Shown: positions 12,000-24,419 of the stretch, piece by piece | How positions within the stretch are numbered: position 1 is the first letter of the stretch | How the letters are laid out: each line of letters starts with the position of its first letter | Assembly: GCA_963971225.1 (NCBI GenBank) | Contig: OZ020268.1 | Location: 114,931,072-114,995,071, forward strand | DNA: 64,000 nucleotides | Source: Melieria omissa | Lineage: Eukaryota; Arthropoda; Insecta; Diptera; Ulidiidae | Direction: 5' to 3' | Made by a program: the position numbers and the translations under genes | Notes under the pieces: generated by a model | Told to the model about the DNA's origin: nothing | The model's input: only the letters and a program-made list of their open reading frames with translations | Databases searched by the model: none

Positions 12000-13140
12000 A
12001 TGATTAATTATTGCAAACAATTTGGTTTAATCTTTAAAAATTTTCTAACAAAAATTCAAATTATTATTATAAAAATTACTTCAAGGAACATTTTATTCTA
12101 AAACGAAAATAATGTAATAAATATTTCAAATAAATTGATTTTATTGAAAGGTTTCTTTGGAAAAATTTCTATGTAAAGATGTTTAATTTTTGTAATTTTT
12201 TTAACATTTTAAAATTTTTTTCTTAAATGTTTTTTCTTAAATATTTTAATTTTTTTTCGTTGTCCCCAATTCTTTTGCTTAAAACATATTCTTCCTTTGA
12301 AAACCGTGTGTTTTGTTTTTTGAAGGAACAATTTTTTTCCTGTAAAAATTTCGTAATTTTTTTTATTTTATGGTAATGATGAGAATATTGCTTTAAAAAC
12401 ATGCAACCCTTCTCGAAACTTAGTCGATTTTTAAAGAAGACTTTCATATTCATTTTCAAATTCATTTCATTTTTTTTATTTTTGTTTTTGTTAGTTTTTT
12501 CTCTCCTTTGAAAAATGTGTATTTTTTATTTGAAGGCACATTTTTTTTTGGCTGTAAAAATTTCGTAATTTTTTTTATTTTATGGTAATGATGAGAATAT
12601 TACTTTAAAAACCTTCAATCCTTCCCGAAACTTACTAAATTTTTAAATTAGAATTTCATAATTTCAATTTTTTATTTTTGTTTTTGCTAGTTTATTCCCT
12701 ACTTTTTGGTTTAAAAAAATTCCCTCCTTTAAAAAACGTGTTTTTTATTTGAAGAAAGTGTTTTTTGTTTTTGCTGTAAAAATGTCGTATTAATTTTTTA
12801 TTTTATTGTAATAATATGTAAACTTCTTTAAAAATCTGCAATCTTTCTCGAAACTTAATTAAGTTTTGAAAAAGCATTTATTCAAAAATTAATATTTTCT
12901 TTGTATAATTGTGTCTTAACTTTTTGAAGCGAATATTTTTGCATCAAAAACTCGTAATTCTTGAAAATGTTCCGTGTTTCAAACATTTTTATAGTTTTCC
13001 TTTTTCGTTTTAACAAATGCTCCTCCTTGCAAACAGTTTGGCTTTCTTTTTTTTCAAAAATTTTTCTTGTTATGTTGTCAAAACTTCTGCAAGTTTTGTT
13101 TTTTAATTATTATATTTACAAAATCTTTTTTTGCTACAAA
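12000..13140. repeat. Degenerate tandem array, ~215-bp unit, about 5 copies
   Basis: The ordered motifs 'ctgtaaaaatttcgtaattt', 'tttatggtaatgatgagaat' and a 'ctcgaaactta' word recur near 12340, 12553 and 12773. Weaker copies lie upstream (about 12060-12200) and downstream (about 12945). The unit is extremely T-rich. No gene is seen. Confidence 0.8.
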
Positions 13141-13149
13141 CAACAGAGG

Positions 13150-15240
13150 ATTCGTTAATCAAATTAGGATTCGGTTATTTTGAACTGAAAATATTTGTAT
13201 GGCAAATTACACTGCACAACAAAAACTAATTTTTTTTTAAATAACAAGGTTCTAACAATTGATTCTGGTAGAGGGGACTAAAAAATATACGTGTATGGGC
13301 GTTTTGAAAGTTTACGTCTACAATTTTCAGAAATAGTTGGGGAGTTCTGAAAGTGAATTTCACATGGGACAATGTTTGGTTTTCGAATCAATTGTGTCTT
13401 GAAAGCGTTTGATTTGATTGATTGAATAGTTGCCTGTCATTTGATGAACATATAAAAACCAAAATAGTTATTAAAACATTACATAGAGCCAGTTCTTCTA
13501 AAACTATTCTTTTTCTCGCTCGATTTTCAACACCAGAAATATTCGAGGCTTCGTGCTGGCGGCAAATTCTTGCACACTTGACCTCCAAAAGCTGGCAACG
13601 AACTGATTCACTGACCTCTAACTGTAAACAAATACCCGCATAATGTGAGCGCAACAGTAATACGAGTAGCAACAACAACAAGAATCAAAAGCAACGACTT
13701 GACTGCAATAATGCAATAAAAACAAACTCGCTACAGTCGCTGAGAAGATGCGACAGCAATCAGCTTCCAGAAGAAAACAGAACAAACGCCACACACCAGA
13801 AGATTGAAGAAAGTTATTGAAAGAGAAGAAGAAAATATGAAGACGCATGTAGGAAAAAGAAATCTGAAATACACCCGCACACTTGGCTGGCAGCAGTATT
13901 TAAGTGTTGCTCGAGCGACGAAAAACGCGTCGGCCGCAGTGCGTGGGACAAGTGAGGCGGCGGCAACAACAAATCACAGACGCACCACGAACTCATAAAA
14001 GCCCAGGTCAGGCAGCTCGTTGATGATATGAATAAGACGAGAAATATGCAGCAACAACAATAACAACAAAATCCAGAACCATAACAAAATAACAACAACA
14101 GCAGTGCTGCATTGTCAACGCTAAATGACTTGAAGAAGTTATAAACAAGTCAGCGACGGCGGCGCGACTGCGCGGCTGCGCTTCCTCATGCGGCAGGAAA
14201 GCAACAATAAAAGAAAATGCAGTTATGCTTTGTGTCGATAGATGAGTGTGTATGTGTGTGTGTGTGTGAGTGCGCGCATTTAAGTGCACGAAAAAATGCG
14301 TTAAACCGTTAACGCTTCGGTCAACTGCCAATGAAAAGACACAAACGTACTGCAACAATAACAGCAGCAACAACAAAAACAACATGAGCAGTTGTTGAAA
14401 TACATGTTGACTGCACAGACACACTCGCTACTATATTTCACCACTCAGCCGGTGAGTAAAAGCGGAAAGCGCATGTTGCTGCTTTTATTGTTGTTGTTGC
14501 TGCTGCGCTCCACATATGCAAATGCCGTACGCAGCTCAAATTAAAATGCAATCTGGCACTGAGCAGCGCATTTTCGTCTTCGTCTCCGTGCCTCGGCGGC
14601 TACGATTTGGTGGCTGCGCGTCAGTGTGACTGATGTTGTTGATGGCTGGCAGCAATAGTTGCTGGCTCGGCGGCGGCAGTAGTAGGTGATGTTGCCGATG
14701 ACCGTGCAGCTTTTGAGTAAAATCTCAAATCTGCTTTTCATTTTTCTGCTATGTGTGTGTGGAAATTCTTTCATAATCAGCCAACAGTAGCAAAACTCGT
14801 CTTTAATGCTTCTTTTTGTTATTTTTTTTTGTTTTTGAGGTCAACTGCGCATTCTTGTATTGGTGGCCACACTTGAAATGGGTTAATTATACGAGTGGTC
14901 CAATACGTTGTTGGCTGTGTAAGCTGCATAACTGTGCAGACAGGTAGTGAAAAATTTGCGGCTGGATCAACAAAACGCCAAGTCATGCCAAATGATTTAC
15001 TTATTTATATACATAAGTACATACTTATATATATGTTTTTATTTGTATGTATGTACGATGAAATGAAGGGTACTACAGGGCAAAAAGTCAAAGTGTTAAG
15101 CTTTGTTTCATGGTTTCAAATGCTTTAATGTTTTCTCCTCGAAAGCTTTCATTGTTAATTGCGGCTCAAGGCGGAAGTGCCACTTCAACACATAATCAAA
15201 TATGGCGTAGAATTTTTATTGAAGTTGTAAAATGATGCAA
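13150..15240. other. No gene seen; GC-richer island and microsatellites
   Basis: 13420-14720 is a moderately GC-rich island with CAACAA runs and a GT run near 14250-14268. The open frames are low-complexity translations. An isolated CCGGTGAGT donor-like word occurs near 14450 with no supporting exon. Confidence 0.45.
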
Positions 15241-15245
15241 CGATG

Positions 15246-15435
15246 AGGCTGAATATTTGGCTTCGGCTTCGGTATTCGGCAAATTTGAAATCTTTGGCTT
15301 TGGCCAAAATACCCGAAAGAACCGCTAAATTTTATCGGTTTTTTTTTCTTTAAAAGAATTTTTATTGGTATTCGGGCTTCGTCATCGACTTTTAGCTATG
15401 CCGAATATTCTACTTCGGCTTTCGGTCGGACACTA
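15246..15435. mobile_element. Probable MITE fragment with CCGAC-CGAAAGCCGAAG-type ends
   Basis: The right end reads outward as TAGTGTCCGACCGAAAGCCG. The left part contains an inverted match (GGCTTCGGCTTCGGTATTCGG). Together they make an imperfect inverted repeat about 190 bp long. No clear target duplication was found, and the left end is imprecise. Confidence 0.4.
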
Positions 15436-15960
15436 CTTACCAACATTTTGTTATCGTCAAAATAACTAAAAAACTTAGCCTATGTTTTACACTTTTAAAC
15501 CATATTCAGGCTTCAGTGTTGGACTCTTCCATTGAAAATGCCTTTTTTTAATTAGATTTTGAATTAGTTTTAAGAAACACACATACTTATATAAAAAGTC
15601 AAATCGCCTCAAGACCAAAAATTTACTTATTTACAGCACATTTAGTTCCATTATACAGAAATATCTTCACTGGCCAAAAGTCGTATTGAAAGGGTTACAA
15701 ACCAAAAATTTTTTTTAAATAATTTTCCAACAATTTTTTTTTTAATAAACTAATTTTTCTAAAAAAATTATTTTTAATATTCAACTAATCGTCAGGTTTA
15801 TATAGGAACTGACAAAGTTAGTATAATGTCAGAGGGTACCGATTTTCATAGCTGCTGCTGTCAGCTGTTTAGATCAAAATTTGCTGAATCTTATTTCAAT
15901 GCGAACCCAATTCTATGAAACTTGTTCGCTGAACGGACCATAACTACTCGTAATCGTGTT
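15436..15960. other. AT-rich sequence, nothing recognised
   Basis: T- and A-rich sequence between the MITE fragment and the next degenerate repeat. No open frame of note. Confidence 0.5.
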
Positions 15961-16510
15961 TCGGCCATCTTAAACAATTATCTAAAGTGGCCTCTACATT
16001 GTGCTCCTTCTTCTATTCAGTAACGTAAAGTGTCGACAGGACTTCTACTTCACCGGATCTTCTAACACAGACTACTGAAACGTACGAAACACGGTGCCAA
16101 AGAGGTGGTTCCTATAGACAAAAGTTAATAGGAAAATCTTTGTTTTCTGTGCACCACCTTTTTCTTTCCAGCAGAAACCACAGTAAGAAACACGTTGCCA
16201 AAATTGTGGTCTTTGTAAGCAAACATTAATAGATATAATCCTTCTGTACTTTGCACTTCTTTTCCATCCAGTCCAATCTAGCGCCGGCAGAACTTCTTCG
16301 AGTCCTTCCAGCGAAAACCACAGTATCTATGAAACACAGTGCCTAAACTGTAGTCCCTGTAGACAAATACTAATAGGCAAACTCCTTCTACACTATATTT
16401 ACATTTCTTATTTCGTACATGGTTCTTCCAGCAGAGATCGCCGAAACGCTGAGCCAAAATTGTGATCCCCGTAGACAAAAGTTGTTATTAAAAGTCAATA
16501 AGTCGCACAG
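15960..16510. repeat. Degenerate tandem repeat, 100-145-bp spacing, about 4-5 copies
   Basis: A block resembling 'cgaaacac(g)gtgccaaa.(t)tgtggtccctgtagacaaa.ttaatagg' recurs near 16092, 16193, 16338 and 16448, each preceded by 'cttccagcag'-like sequence. Units are much diverged and of unequal length. Confidence 0.65.
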
Positions 16511-16699
16511 AACTGGAAACGTGTGCTTCATCTATAGCATAGCATAGTTCGCTAGACAAAGCTTTGCTGGATCAATGATCTAGTTTAGGTTAGTTTATAA
16601 AGAAGGTGTTTGTGCGGCATGCACTTCTACTTGGAGATTCTGTGGACAATGGACCCACCATTTTATGTTCACTTCATTTCAAAACTATAGTACACTTTC

Positions 16700-17340
16700 G
16701 TGTATGTAGGTTAGGATAGGTTAGGTTGGAGTGGCTGCCTTCTCCTTAAAAGCACACGTAAGCACAAAAAGATAGCTCGTGGTGATACCAAATTGGGAGA
16801 TCGCGACTCTCTCATTACGACGCTGGAAACCACGTAGATTCCAGAGTAATATAGCTTCTGTTTGGAGTTGATAGCTCGGTGAGATCTGTGAAGAAAGGGG
16901 GATCATAAAATTCTTAACCTCTTTCTTGCAAGCTACGGACGTTAACACATGTAGTGAAGCACCGTTTCTTCTTCTTATTTATTTTCGGATAGCCCAGTGT
17001 TTCAACATGTCTCCTCATTAGGTAGTGTCAGTAGAGCATGAAGCTATTTCTTGTATGTAAGGTCCTCTGTAAATCGATACGGAATCTTTTGGGAACTATT
17101 TGGTCTTAGCGAAGAACGTATGTAGATCACCGAGGAACCTGGCTCTAAGAGTTCGCTTTGCTGTCCGTGCACGGGCTAATTCGTTCGCCTGGTCGGTCTT
17201 TTCGATATTGCTATGTCCAAGAACTCAGCGTAGACTTAGCCTGTGGTGTCTTATGCCGTTTAGTGCATTTCGAAAAAATGCAGTTCTAAATGCTTTACAA
17301 GCAGCCTGACTTCAATCAATAATCTATCAGAAGAAGCATT
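16700..17340 (-). pseudogene. LINE ORF2 remnant: RNase H end and C-terminal tail, with (AACCT)n 3' tail
   Basis: On the minus strand around 17235-17150 a frame reads GHSNIEKTDQANELAR, the end of the RNase H domain of I/R1/LOA-type non-LTR ORF2 proteins. The Trp expected three residues before this GH is replaced by a stop codon. Downstream, a frame near 16990-16850 holds EEETVLHYMC and LARKRLRIL, like the Cys/His tail of these proteins. The copy ends at 16705-16735 in CCAACCTAACCTATCCTAAC (plus strand: GTTAGGATAGGTTAGGTTGG), read here as the element's 3' end. Stops and frame changes are many. The fragment is dead, and its exact clade is uncertain. Confidence 0.6.
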
Positions 17341-18870
17341 GTCAACGCTACAAGGTAGAAAAATCCAGAGTTTAACACAAACCTGTAGTCAAAAGATTTA
17401 AATTCACTTTTCGACAGTGTTCAAATCCGAGAGGACACAAGGACATCAAGCTATGTTGATTTTTTGGAGCGTCGTTGAAACATGGCATGAGTGAGTGCAT
17501 GATACAGATACTTCTTCAGTAAGTATTCAATAGGTTTTCTTCAGAGATTTAGGGCCAGGTCGGCAAGGAATCTTGCCCTTAGGGCACGGAGTCGGTGTCC
17601 TGTAGAGCTGGGAGAGAGTTTATGAATTTAAAAAATAAATAATATTCAGAAAGTGAGCGCCATGAATAAAGTCCCTGCGACCAAAATCATTATACATACA
17701 TTGTTGTATGTGTAATCACTTATGAACAAAAATTTTAGACTCTTTATACACTTCCGTCCTCATCACTTCCTGATGACGCGTTTTGTGTCTTGTCTCGAGT
17801 GTTTGGCTTCGTCCGCATGGCCGCTATCACATTACGTTGCTTCTTGTAATCGCTCAGTACGCATGCACTCGATTCTGACAGCGCTAACAACAACGATTTG
17901 CTTTCTTATTTTATGAACTTCCGTTTTTGGTGGCACTTTCCGCACTCAACTCCGAGTTGAGGTGAGTTTTTGTTTGTTTTCAACTGCAGGTCTACCTGCG
18001 CTTCTGCCTCTGAAATATTTATAAGTGTGTGTGTAGAATTTTCGGGTTACTTCCGCCCGTTTATCTGTTAATTTGTCACGAAAATATTCCACACGCCTTC
18101 GAGCATTGAACGTTGACCGTGAACGTTGTGTGTGCTGCGCTTTGTTGTTGTCGTCGTCGATGGATCGCTAAAGGCGCGTTCAGCCAGTTGAGAAGTGTTG
18201 CAGTGAGAGCGCGCGAGCGGCACAACGGGGGCGACGGGTTGAAATGCGCTCGCCACGCGGACGTGCAGTGATTTCTGTTGTGACTGCTTTCTGTAGCGAC
18301 AGCAAAATTTGTTGCCTTTGAATTTGTGAGGCGGTTTGTGTTCGGTGCTAAAGGTTGCACACTGCCAGCCAGTCAAACAGAGTCATTGGCTCATTTGCAT
18401 TACAATGTCCAGTATGTAAATATGTTTATGTTTTTTTTGTTGCTGTTGCTAGTTTTTGTCATTGATAGGTGCTAACGGTGTTAATTTTGCTATTGTAATG
18501 TGCGCTTGTTTTTTGTTGTTGCCAATGCGCTGTTTTTGTTCGCTATGTGATTTTCATTAAATAAATAATGGGCAGCAATTAATGTGAAAACAATATTTCT
18601 ACGAGCATTTAACCCTTTCAGAATGTGTGCAGTCAATTGTGCAGATATTCTTAATGCTTTGTTTTGGTTTTTTTAGCGCAGTAGGTGAAAAATCGTCAGA
18701 GAAACCTGTATCCATATTCGTTTCTCCCAGCATTCCGGGTTCTTCTTGACTAATAACAACTTCAGGAATTTGCCCAAGCAGATCACATTAAGCTCATGAC
18801 TTTTCATTCGGGGATCTACTGTCATTGTTGACCTCACTCATAATGATTATGTCAGACGATATGGATAATC
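17341..18870. other. No gene confirmed; GC-rich island at 17.9-18.4 kb
   Basis: 17700-18400 is GC-richer and contains GAGGTGAGT (near 17960), a donor-like word without a supported exon. The rest is AT-rich intergenic-type DNA with T runs. Minus-strand frames at 18076-18376 lack recognisable domains. Confidence 0.45.
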
Positions 18871-19718
18871 GGGAGGAAATGGTGCGGGAAACATATAGGA
18901 GTCTGTAGTGACAGTCAAGCTGCACTTAAGGCCCTGGAGAACGCGTGTGTTACCTCTAAGATTGTCCAAGAATGTAAGATGAAGCTTAAATCAGTCGCGA
19001 GACGTAATAAGCTCCAACTTATCTGGGTTCCGGGACACTGCGGTGTTCTAGGTAACGAAACTGCCGATGAACTGGCTAACTGTGGATCAGGGTGCACACC
19101 CATGGGACCAGAACCAATAATCGGCATCAGTCTAGCAGGAACCGGACTGGATGAAGTCCTGTGTAAATAACCCACATAGAGAACGTTGGTCTAGCTTGGG
19201 AAGCTGTAAAACTGCCAAGTGTTTTGTGAAAAGACCGAACAGGAAAGCAGGGAATTTCTTCCAGAAGCTGAAAAGGAAAGACCTCCGACGAATGGTCGGG
19301 ATAATCACAAGACACAATCCATGGGGGCGACATATAGCCAACATGGGCATCATCGAAGATCCAAATTGCGTGTCTTCCCTGGAGGAGGTACAGAGCACTT
19401 TCTCTGTGCATGTCCTGCCTTCTCTAGAACGAGATTGCGCACGCTGGGTTCAGATGTTATGAGAATGGACGAAGTTCATTCTCTCGCCCTGTGTGATCTC
19501 CTGAGATTCATTAATGAGTCCGGGAAATATGCACAGGAGAACTCATAACCCTTTCTCCCTTCCACCCACTTTCTTTTTTTCTTTTCCCATTCCCATCTCC
19601 TTTATCAACCTTTTTCCTAAGCCTTAAGTACAATGGGCTATAGAGCCTGAGTGCTTGAGGTAATGACCTCCCTTAGGTTATTTCCTCGGCTCCCCTTCAC
19701 ATCCATCCATCCATGTCA
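18870..19718 (+). pseudogene. LINE ORF2 3' remnant with RNase H, frameshifted
   Basis: From about 18890 a frame reads VCSDSQAALKALE, then LQLIWVPGHCGVLGNETADE, the typical RNase H motifs of I/R1/LOA-type non-LTR ORF2 proteins, and runs to a stop at 19168-19170. The protein continues in a second frame (CKTAKCFVKRPNRKAGNFFQ, RKDLRRMVGIITRHN) and then in a third (EHFLCACPAFSRTRLRTLG, then DVMRMDEVHSLALCDLLRFI) ending at 19548. At least two frameshifts have therefore occurred. The C-terminal Cys/His region and the short 3' region to the CATC-rich tail near 19700 are still readable, which suggests a fairly young 5'-truncated copy. The endonuclease and reverse transcriptase parts are absent. Confidence 0.82.
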
Positions 19719-19728
19719 GACGATCTTT

Positions 19729-19804
19729 CGTCGCCGCAGAAAACGAATGTCGTATGTTCCATGGAATTTAATACCACATACGACAATCGTTTTCTGAGGC
19801 GACG
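19729..19804. repeat. 76-bp foldback (hairpin) element, copy 1
   Basis: Two ~29-bp arms (CGTCGCCGCAGAAAACGAAT... and its near-perfect inverse ending GGCGACG) surround an ~18-bp loop. A second copy of exactly the same 76-bp length lies inverted at 59186-59261. No target duplication is obvious. It could be a tiny MITE or a structured RNA-derived repeat. Confidence 0.85.
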
Positions 19805-20560
19805 CTATGACCATTAGCACCTTTAAGGCTGCCCAAGACAGTCGGTCATCCCAATCCATCTATCGCAGTGTACTGATGTCACTCAACTGGGTCTAATGGT
19901 ACCAGTTGTACACTCAGTCACCTAAAAGATCTCTGATCAAGCCAAAGAACTCCTCTAACTTTGGTGTCCATTAGCTCTTTTAAGGCTTCCCAAGACTGAC
20001 TACAGTTGGTCATTCCAATCCATCTTTCGCCGTGCACTGAGTTCCCTCAACTGGGTCTAACTGTGCAGGAACACTTAACCATCTAAAAGATCTCCGATCA
20101 AGCCTAAGAACTCCCACTACCCACTTGCACCTTTGAGGCTGCCCAAGACTGACTAAAGTTGGTCATTGCATTTCACCTATCGCGGGGCACTGAGGACTCT
20201 TAACTGGGTCTAACAGTACTAGTTGTTCACTCAGACATCTAAAAGATCTCCGATATGGACTAAGAATACTGTCGGCTATACTGCTCATTAGCTCGTTTAA
20301 GGCTGCCCAAGACAGTCGGTGATCCAATCCATCCATCGCAGTGCACTGAGTTCCCTCAACTGGATCCAATTGTGCCAGTTGTACACTCAGTCCTCTAAAA
20401 TATCTCCAATCAAGACTAAGGGCTCTTCTGGATTTGCTGTCCATTAGCTATTTTAAGGCTTCCCAAGACTAACTACAGTTGGTCACAATCCACTTATCGC
20501 GGTGCACTGAAGTCACTCAGCTGTCGACCAGATCCTCGATCCTTGAACTGCTTAGTGCAA
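19805..20560. repeat. Tandem array, 5 units of ~157 bp
   Basis: 'aaggctgcccaagac' or the variant with 'cttcc' recurs near 19824, 19981, 20136, 20300 and 20455. It is followed each time by 'ggtcatcccaatccatc', 'gtgcactgagttccctcaac' and 'ctaaaagatctccgatcaag'. Orientation is constant. The first unit begins just after the hairpin element. Confidence 0.9.
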
Positions 20561-20834
20561 TTCAGTGCTCAGGTTAACAAAAATCTTCTTCGACACCTTC
20601 TTAAATAGAATACATATCTTCCAGCCTCTTTAGAGGCTATCATCGACTGCTGTTTGAATTTAATAATTTCCTGAGTATTCAGCGCTATAAGGAAGTTCTT
20701 ATTCAAGTGAGTTGGCTGTCAATGAGTTGATTCAATCAGTTCCAGCATCTCTGCTTGGAAAATCGATACATAACCTTTAAAATGCAGAGTTCACCTAACT
20801 AAAGTTAATTTCTTCAGAGAGATTTCAGCGACTG

Positions 20835-20996
20835 GCCGAAAATCTCCCAAAAATCCACTAAGGTTCCGAAAAATCCCCTAACATAAATTTTAAATCTCTT
20901 AAGATTTCTCCTAAACAATTCTTCCTCTTAAAATTTGTCGTAAAAAGCCAAGAATCTCCTAAATCTGGGAGGAAATCTCCTGATCTGCCAACACTG
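20835..20996 (-). mobile_element. Truncated copy of the CAGTGTTGCCAGAT hAT-like MITE
   Basis: Read on the minus strand from 20996 it starts CAGTGTTGGCAGAT and continues with 'aggagatttcctcc', 'tttaggagat', 'gtttaggagaaa' and 'ggatttttgggagat'. It matches the first ~165 bp of the element at 52753-53956 in order. The other end is missing. Confidence 0.75.
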
Positions 20997-20999
20997 AAT

Positions 21000-22193
21000 A
21001 ATGTCCTTTTTCTCAGTCTCTTTGCTTAGGAGTTGGTTTTAAATTTATTTTCGTTAAAAAAAATTCTAGACCTAGTTTTAGAAGAGTTAGTTTTGAGTTG
21101 TTGAAGTAACCATTGTTCATAAAAATTAATTTTGAATTCAATTTGAAGTTAAATAGTAAGTTAAGTTAATAGTTAGTTAGTGTTAGGTAGTTGTTGAAGT
21201 GAGTAGATTTTTTTTGAGCTGTTGGTTGTGTTTTTTTTATTTATTTGGTGTAGTAACTTCGACCCCACTTTTCATGTGGGCTTCCAAATAATTCTATTGT
21301 CAATGTTGTCTTTATGTGCACAAAAACAAAAAAAAAACACAATTACAACCACAAAAAATCAAGCAATTTAATTTAAAGTTAACCGCAAAGTTGACCGTGT
21401 TTGACGTCTGCTTGAATCGAAGCACATTGCAAGGACTCAAGCTGCAGCTTAATGCAAATTGCATTGACACGTGTTTGAGCAGCGCATAACAACAGCATTT
21501 TGAGATATGGTCAAGCAGGATGTAACAATAACAACAATGCAGCCAAAAAAGGACACATTGAAGGACAAAAAATTGTCAGCTGTTGCTTTAATACCCAATT
21601 GAGTAGTTTTTATTGTTATTTTTGTTGTTTTTATTGTTGTTCTTGTTGTTGTTGTCGATATTATCTGCAATTAAGTAATACGCGTTTAGGTGCAGCAAAA
21701 TATTGCGCTTCGCTGTCGTTGGTGACTGCTGTCAAAGCAACACAAAAAACGTGGCTTTATGTTTTTTGTTTTTCCTTTTATTAAAAACGTACACCAACAA
21801 TAACAACAAAGCGAACGCGCACAATTCAAATATCAATGAAGGCGCAGACAACGAAGCAAAAGGTAATTGAGGCAAATGTGCACATGTCCTGCGCGTATGT
21901 ACATCTGTACCTACGCATCCTTGCAGCATAAGCTATGAAAAAAAACCGAAAGGAAACGTCAGAGCAAAGAGAAAACAGCGCTCAGCGGCAGCTGCAACGA
22001 AAAAAAATAAAACAAAACCAAGACTGTTCTATAAAGACGCAGCAAAGGCACGAAAACGCATGAAAAAGGACATTCTTAAAGGGCATTCGCAGTAGCGAAC
22101 TGCATATTTGTTGCCCTATTTGTGTGTTTTGTTGTTGTTGTTTTTTCGAAACGAGAACACAATATTGGGGGCCTAACTATTGCTAACTATGCA

Positions 22194-22233
<40 letters not shown>

Positions 22234-23330
22234 GCTTTTAGATGCTCGCCGGCGGTGCCTGACTGCTTAATAGCCAAAAATATCTCTTAATGCCCACAAA
22301 TATTTCATAAGAAATCATCCCCTATCATAAGCGACAATACAGCGCAGGCAGTTAACAAAGCCAAACAACAACAAAAATAAAAATTGAAAAATATTATAAA
22401 GAACGCCAGGTAAGTGCGACGCACCATTCATGCAATCGCACTGACGACTGCCGACTACTAAAATCGAGTTCGAGTTGAGCTCACACGTGACACGCGTCAC
22501 CGGCACAGCCGACTGCCACCGAACAGCCGGCAACTGCCACAGCCACAACCACAGTCACAGCCGCAGCCACTGCATCGGTGTGCGATCTCCCCTAATCGAT
22601 CGCATGCGGTGCCCCCGCATGCCACGGCGCATGCGTCCAGTCCAGCCGCTGCCGCTGTCGCTTGTTCCATTTTCACCTTTACGGCTGCATTTTCACCTTT
22701 GTTGCACGCATCGCGCTCAGCTGCCGCTGTGACCGACGCTCTTCCTCACCCCCACCGCTTGTCGCTTGATGAGCGAGTGCTTCCTATTCTTTCTGGTCGC
22801 TTCTTGCCGTTGACTGCCGCCTTTATTTTATTTGCTGTCTGCAGTTTTCATTGCTTGTTTGGAAAACCACATCAACCGGCACCCTACATTCCAGCCTATC
22901 TACCTACGCGCGCACGCTGCCACCAACACCAACACCGATGACGACAACGACATCACCGGCTGCGACACGGCAGCGGCCCCATAAATAATCTGCCCGCCGA
23001 AACATTTTGAGCGGCGTTGCCATCACTTATTGTGCTGTTAAGAGCCCCTAATCATCGCACACTCGAACAAACGGTCGCAATGCTGCGATGCGGCTGTGAA
23101 GCGTTGCATTGTGTGGAATTTTTGTAATGCGGAAAATGCAATGCCACAATTAAAAATGTGGTATTAAATACGCACATACAGAGCACAATAGAGCGAAAAA
23201 GATGCTGCAGGCATCCTTAGAACATGTGCTACTAGAATTTTCTCCAGTTAAACCAGATTGGCTCCGTGCAAAAACATTCCCGGTTGAAAACTCTCCGAAA
23301 TATGCCACTTAGGAGGCAATGCGTCCTTAG
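21000..23330. other. No gene confirmed; CAA/TTG runs, long GT microsatellite, GC-rich island
   Basis: 21000-21250 is T/A-rich with TTAG words. 22199-22232 is an uninterrupted GT run of about 17 copies. 22420-23010 is GC-rich and CAC/CAG-rich, with a consensus CAG|GTAAGT donor word at 22408-22414. That could mark a 5' non-coding exon on the plus strand, but no acceptor, promoter or coding frame supports it. Confidence 0.45.
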
Positions 23331-23334
23331 ACGA

Positions 23335-23780
23335 AAAGGCTTAGTTGTTCCGAGGTCTGCTGTTGTCATTAACCTATCTCCGGGACTGTAGCCTGCCTCA
23401 ACTTGAGAAGGTCCTTAATGGGCCACAATCGAGCCCCTTTTCGTTCCCTAAACAAAAACACTTGGTCTTCCAATATCTTGAATTAACTTTAGTAGGTCAT
23501 TTATGGTCATTTAGACCCCGGCTAATGTTCTGCCATTTATCAGAAATCCATTCCTAAAAATACTAATGTTGTTCGAGCCCCTTTTTGTTCATGAGTGAGC
23601 GATCTGATGCTCGATCACATGTGGTATCACAATGGGCCGCCTGGCTCCTATGCTCCTTTTGGAGCAGACACACCTACCTACCTTCGTTCCCTAAACAAGT
23701 CATCCAAAGGTCTGCTGTAGTCATGACCCTTCTTTCCGATGACAATATTCTGTCTCAACTTAAATAAGTCCGTAATGGTC
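23335..23780. repeat. Two diverged direct repeats separated by a foreign insert
   Basis: 'gaggtctgctgttgtcatta...cctgcctcaacttgagaag' near 23348 recurs as 'aaggtctgctgtagtcatga...ctgtctcaacttaaataag' near 23708. Between them, about 23590-23690 reads in reverse like the LINE 3' sequence also seen near 37500 and 46040 ('cccattgtgata', 'gagcataggagcc'). Confidence 0.5.
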
Positions 23781-24019
23781 TACAACTCATCTCCTTGTAT
23801 GGCATCTATTGTATAGTATCTTAGTCTATAATTTATGCTACAGTAAAGAACAAAGAATTGCCTTATAGTGTTATAAAAATCTCGTTTCCGCATAATTGGT
23901 ATTGGCCAAGTCGAAAGTCGAATCCTCCACCCTTCGACTTGAAAGCACTGGAGGTCAAGTAGTAAGAGAAGAAGAGTTAGATGAAGTCATCGTTTCACCA
24001 TAGATGGATTGGGATAGGC

Positions 24020-24400
24020 GTGCCGACCTCAATAGTCTAGTGGGTAGCGCATTGGCATTTCATACCAGAGACTCCAGATTCGATTCCTAGCTAGGGTTGG
24101 TTAAGCACTCATCGTCGCTATCCACATAAAGCAGTTGAGAATTGAAAGAACGGTACAAGTACGCCCTTGGTAGATAATGGCAAAACCCTCAAGTGTGAGG
24201 GAAAAACTGTCAACCGCCGTTCGGATACGATGTTGAACTGTAGGTTCTTCCCCTGCCACTATCCGTTTGAAATGTGTGTTTAAATGTTGAAAAATTACTG
24301 TTGCGTACACTTTTGAAACAGATAGAGTTTGTGGTATCACATCGAACCCATAAAGAGACCTAAATGTATGCCATACAGACGCCGTCACTACAACCTACCT
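24020..24400 (+). mobile_element. tRNA-derived SINE, copy A
   Basis: A box A-like word (TAGTCTAGTGGGTAG at 24033) and a box B-like word (GATTCGATTCC at 24077) lie about 40 bp apart, as in RNA polymerase III promoters. The body then carries GCCGTTCGGATACG...GAACTGTAGG (from 24215), which matches GCCGTTCGGAATCGGC...AACTGTAGG at 51348-51378 in a second copy. It does not fold as a functional tRNA by eye. Confidence 0.65.
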
Positions 24401-24419
24401 GCCTTTACCACAGCAGTTT

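Noticed and set aside
17960..17970. GAGGTGAGT as a host splice donor (and similar words near 14450 and 31145)
   Set aside because: Single donor words occur by chance at this rate, and no acceptor or coding frame accompanies them.
24077..24088. Box B-like words as evidence for functional tRNA genes (also at 37.2 and 44.4 kb)
   Set aside because: No cloverleaf with a closed acceptor stem can be drawn by eye; the shared downstream core indicates SINEs.
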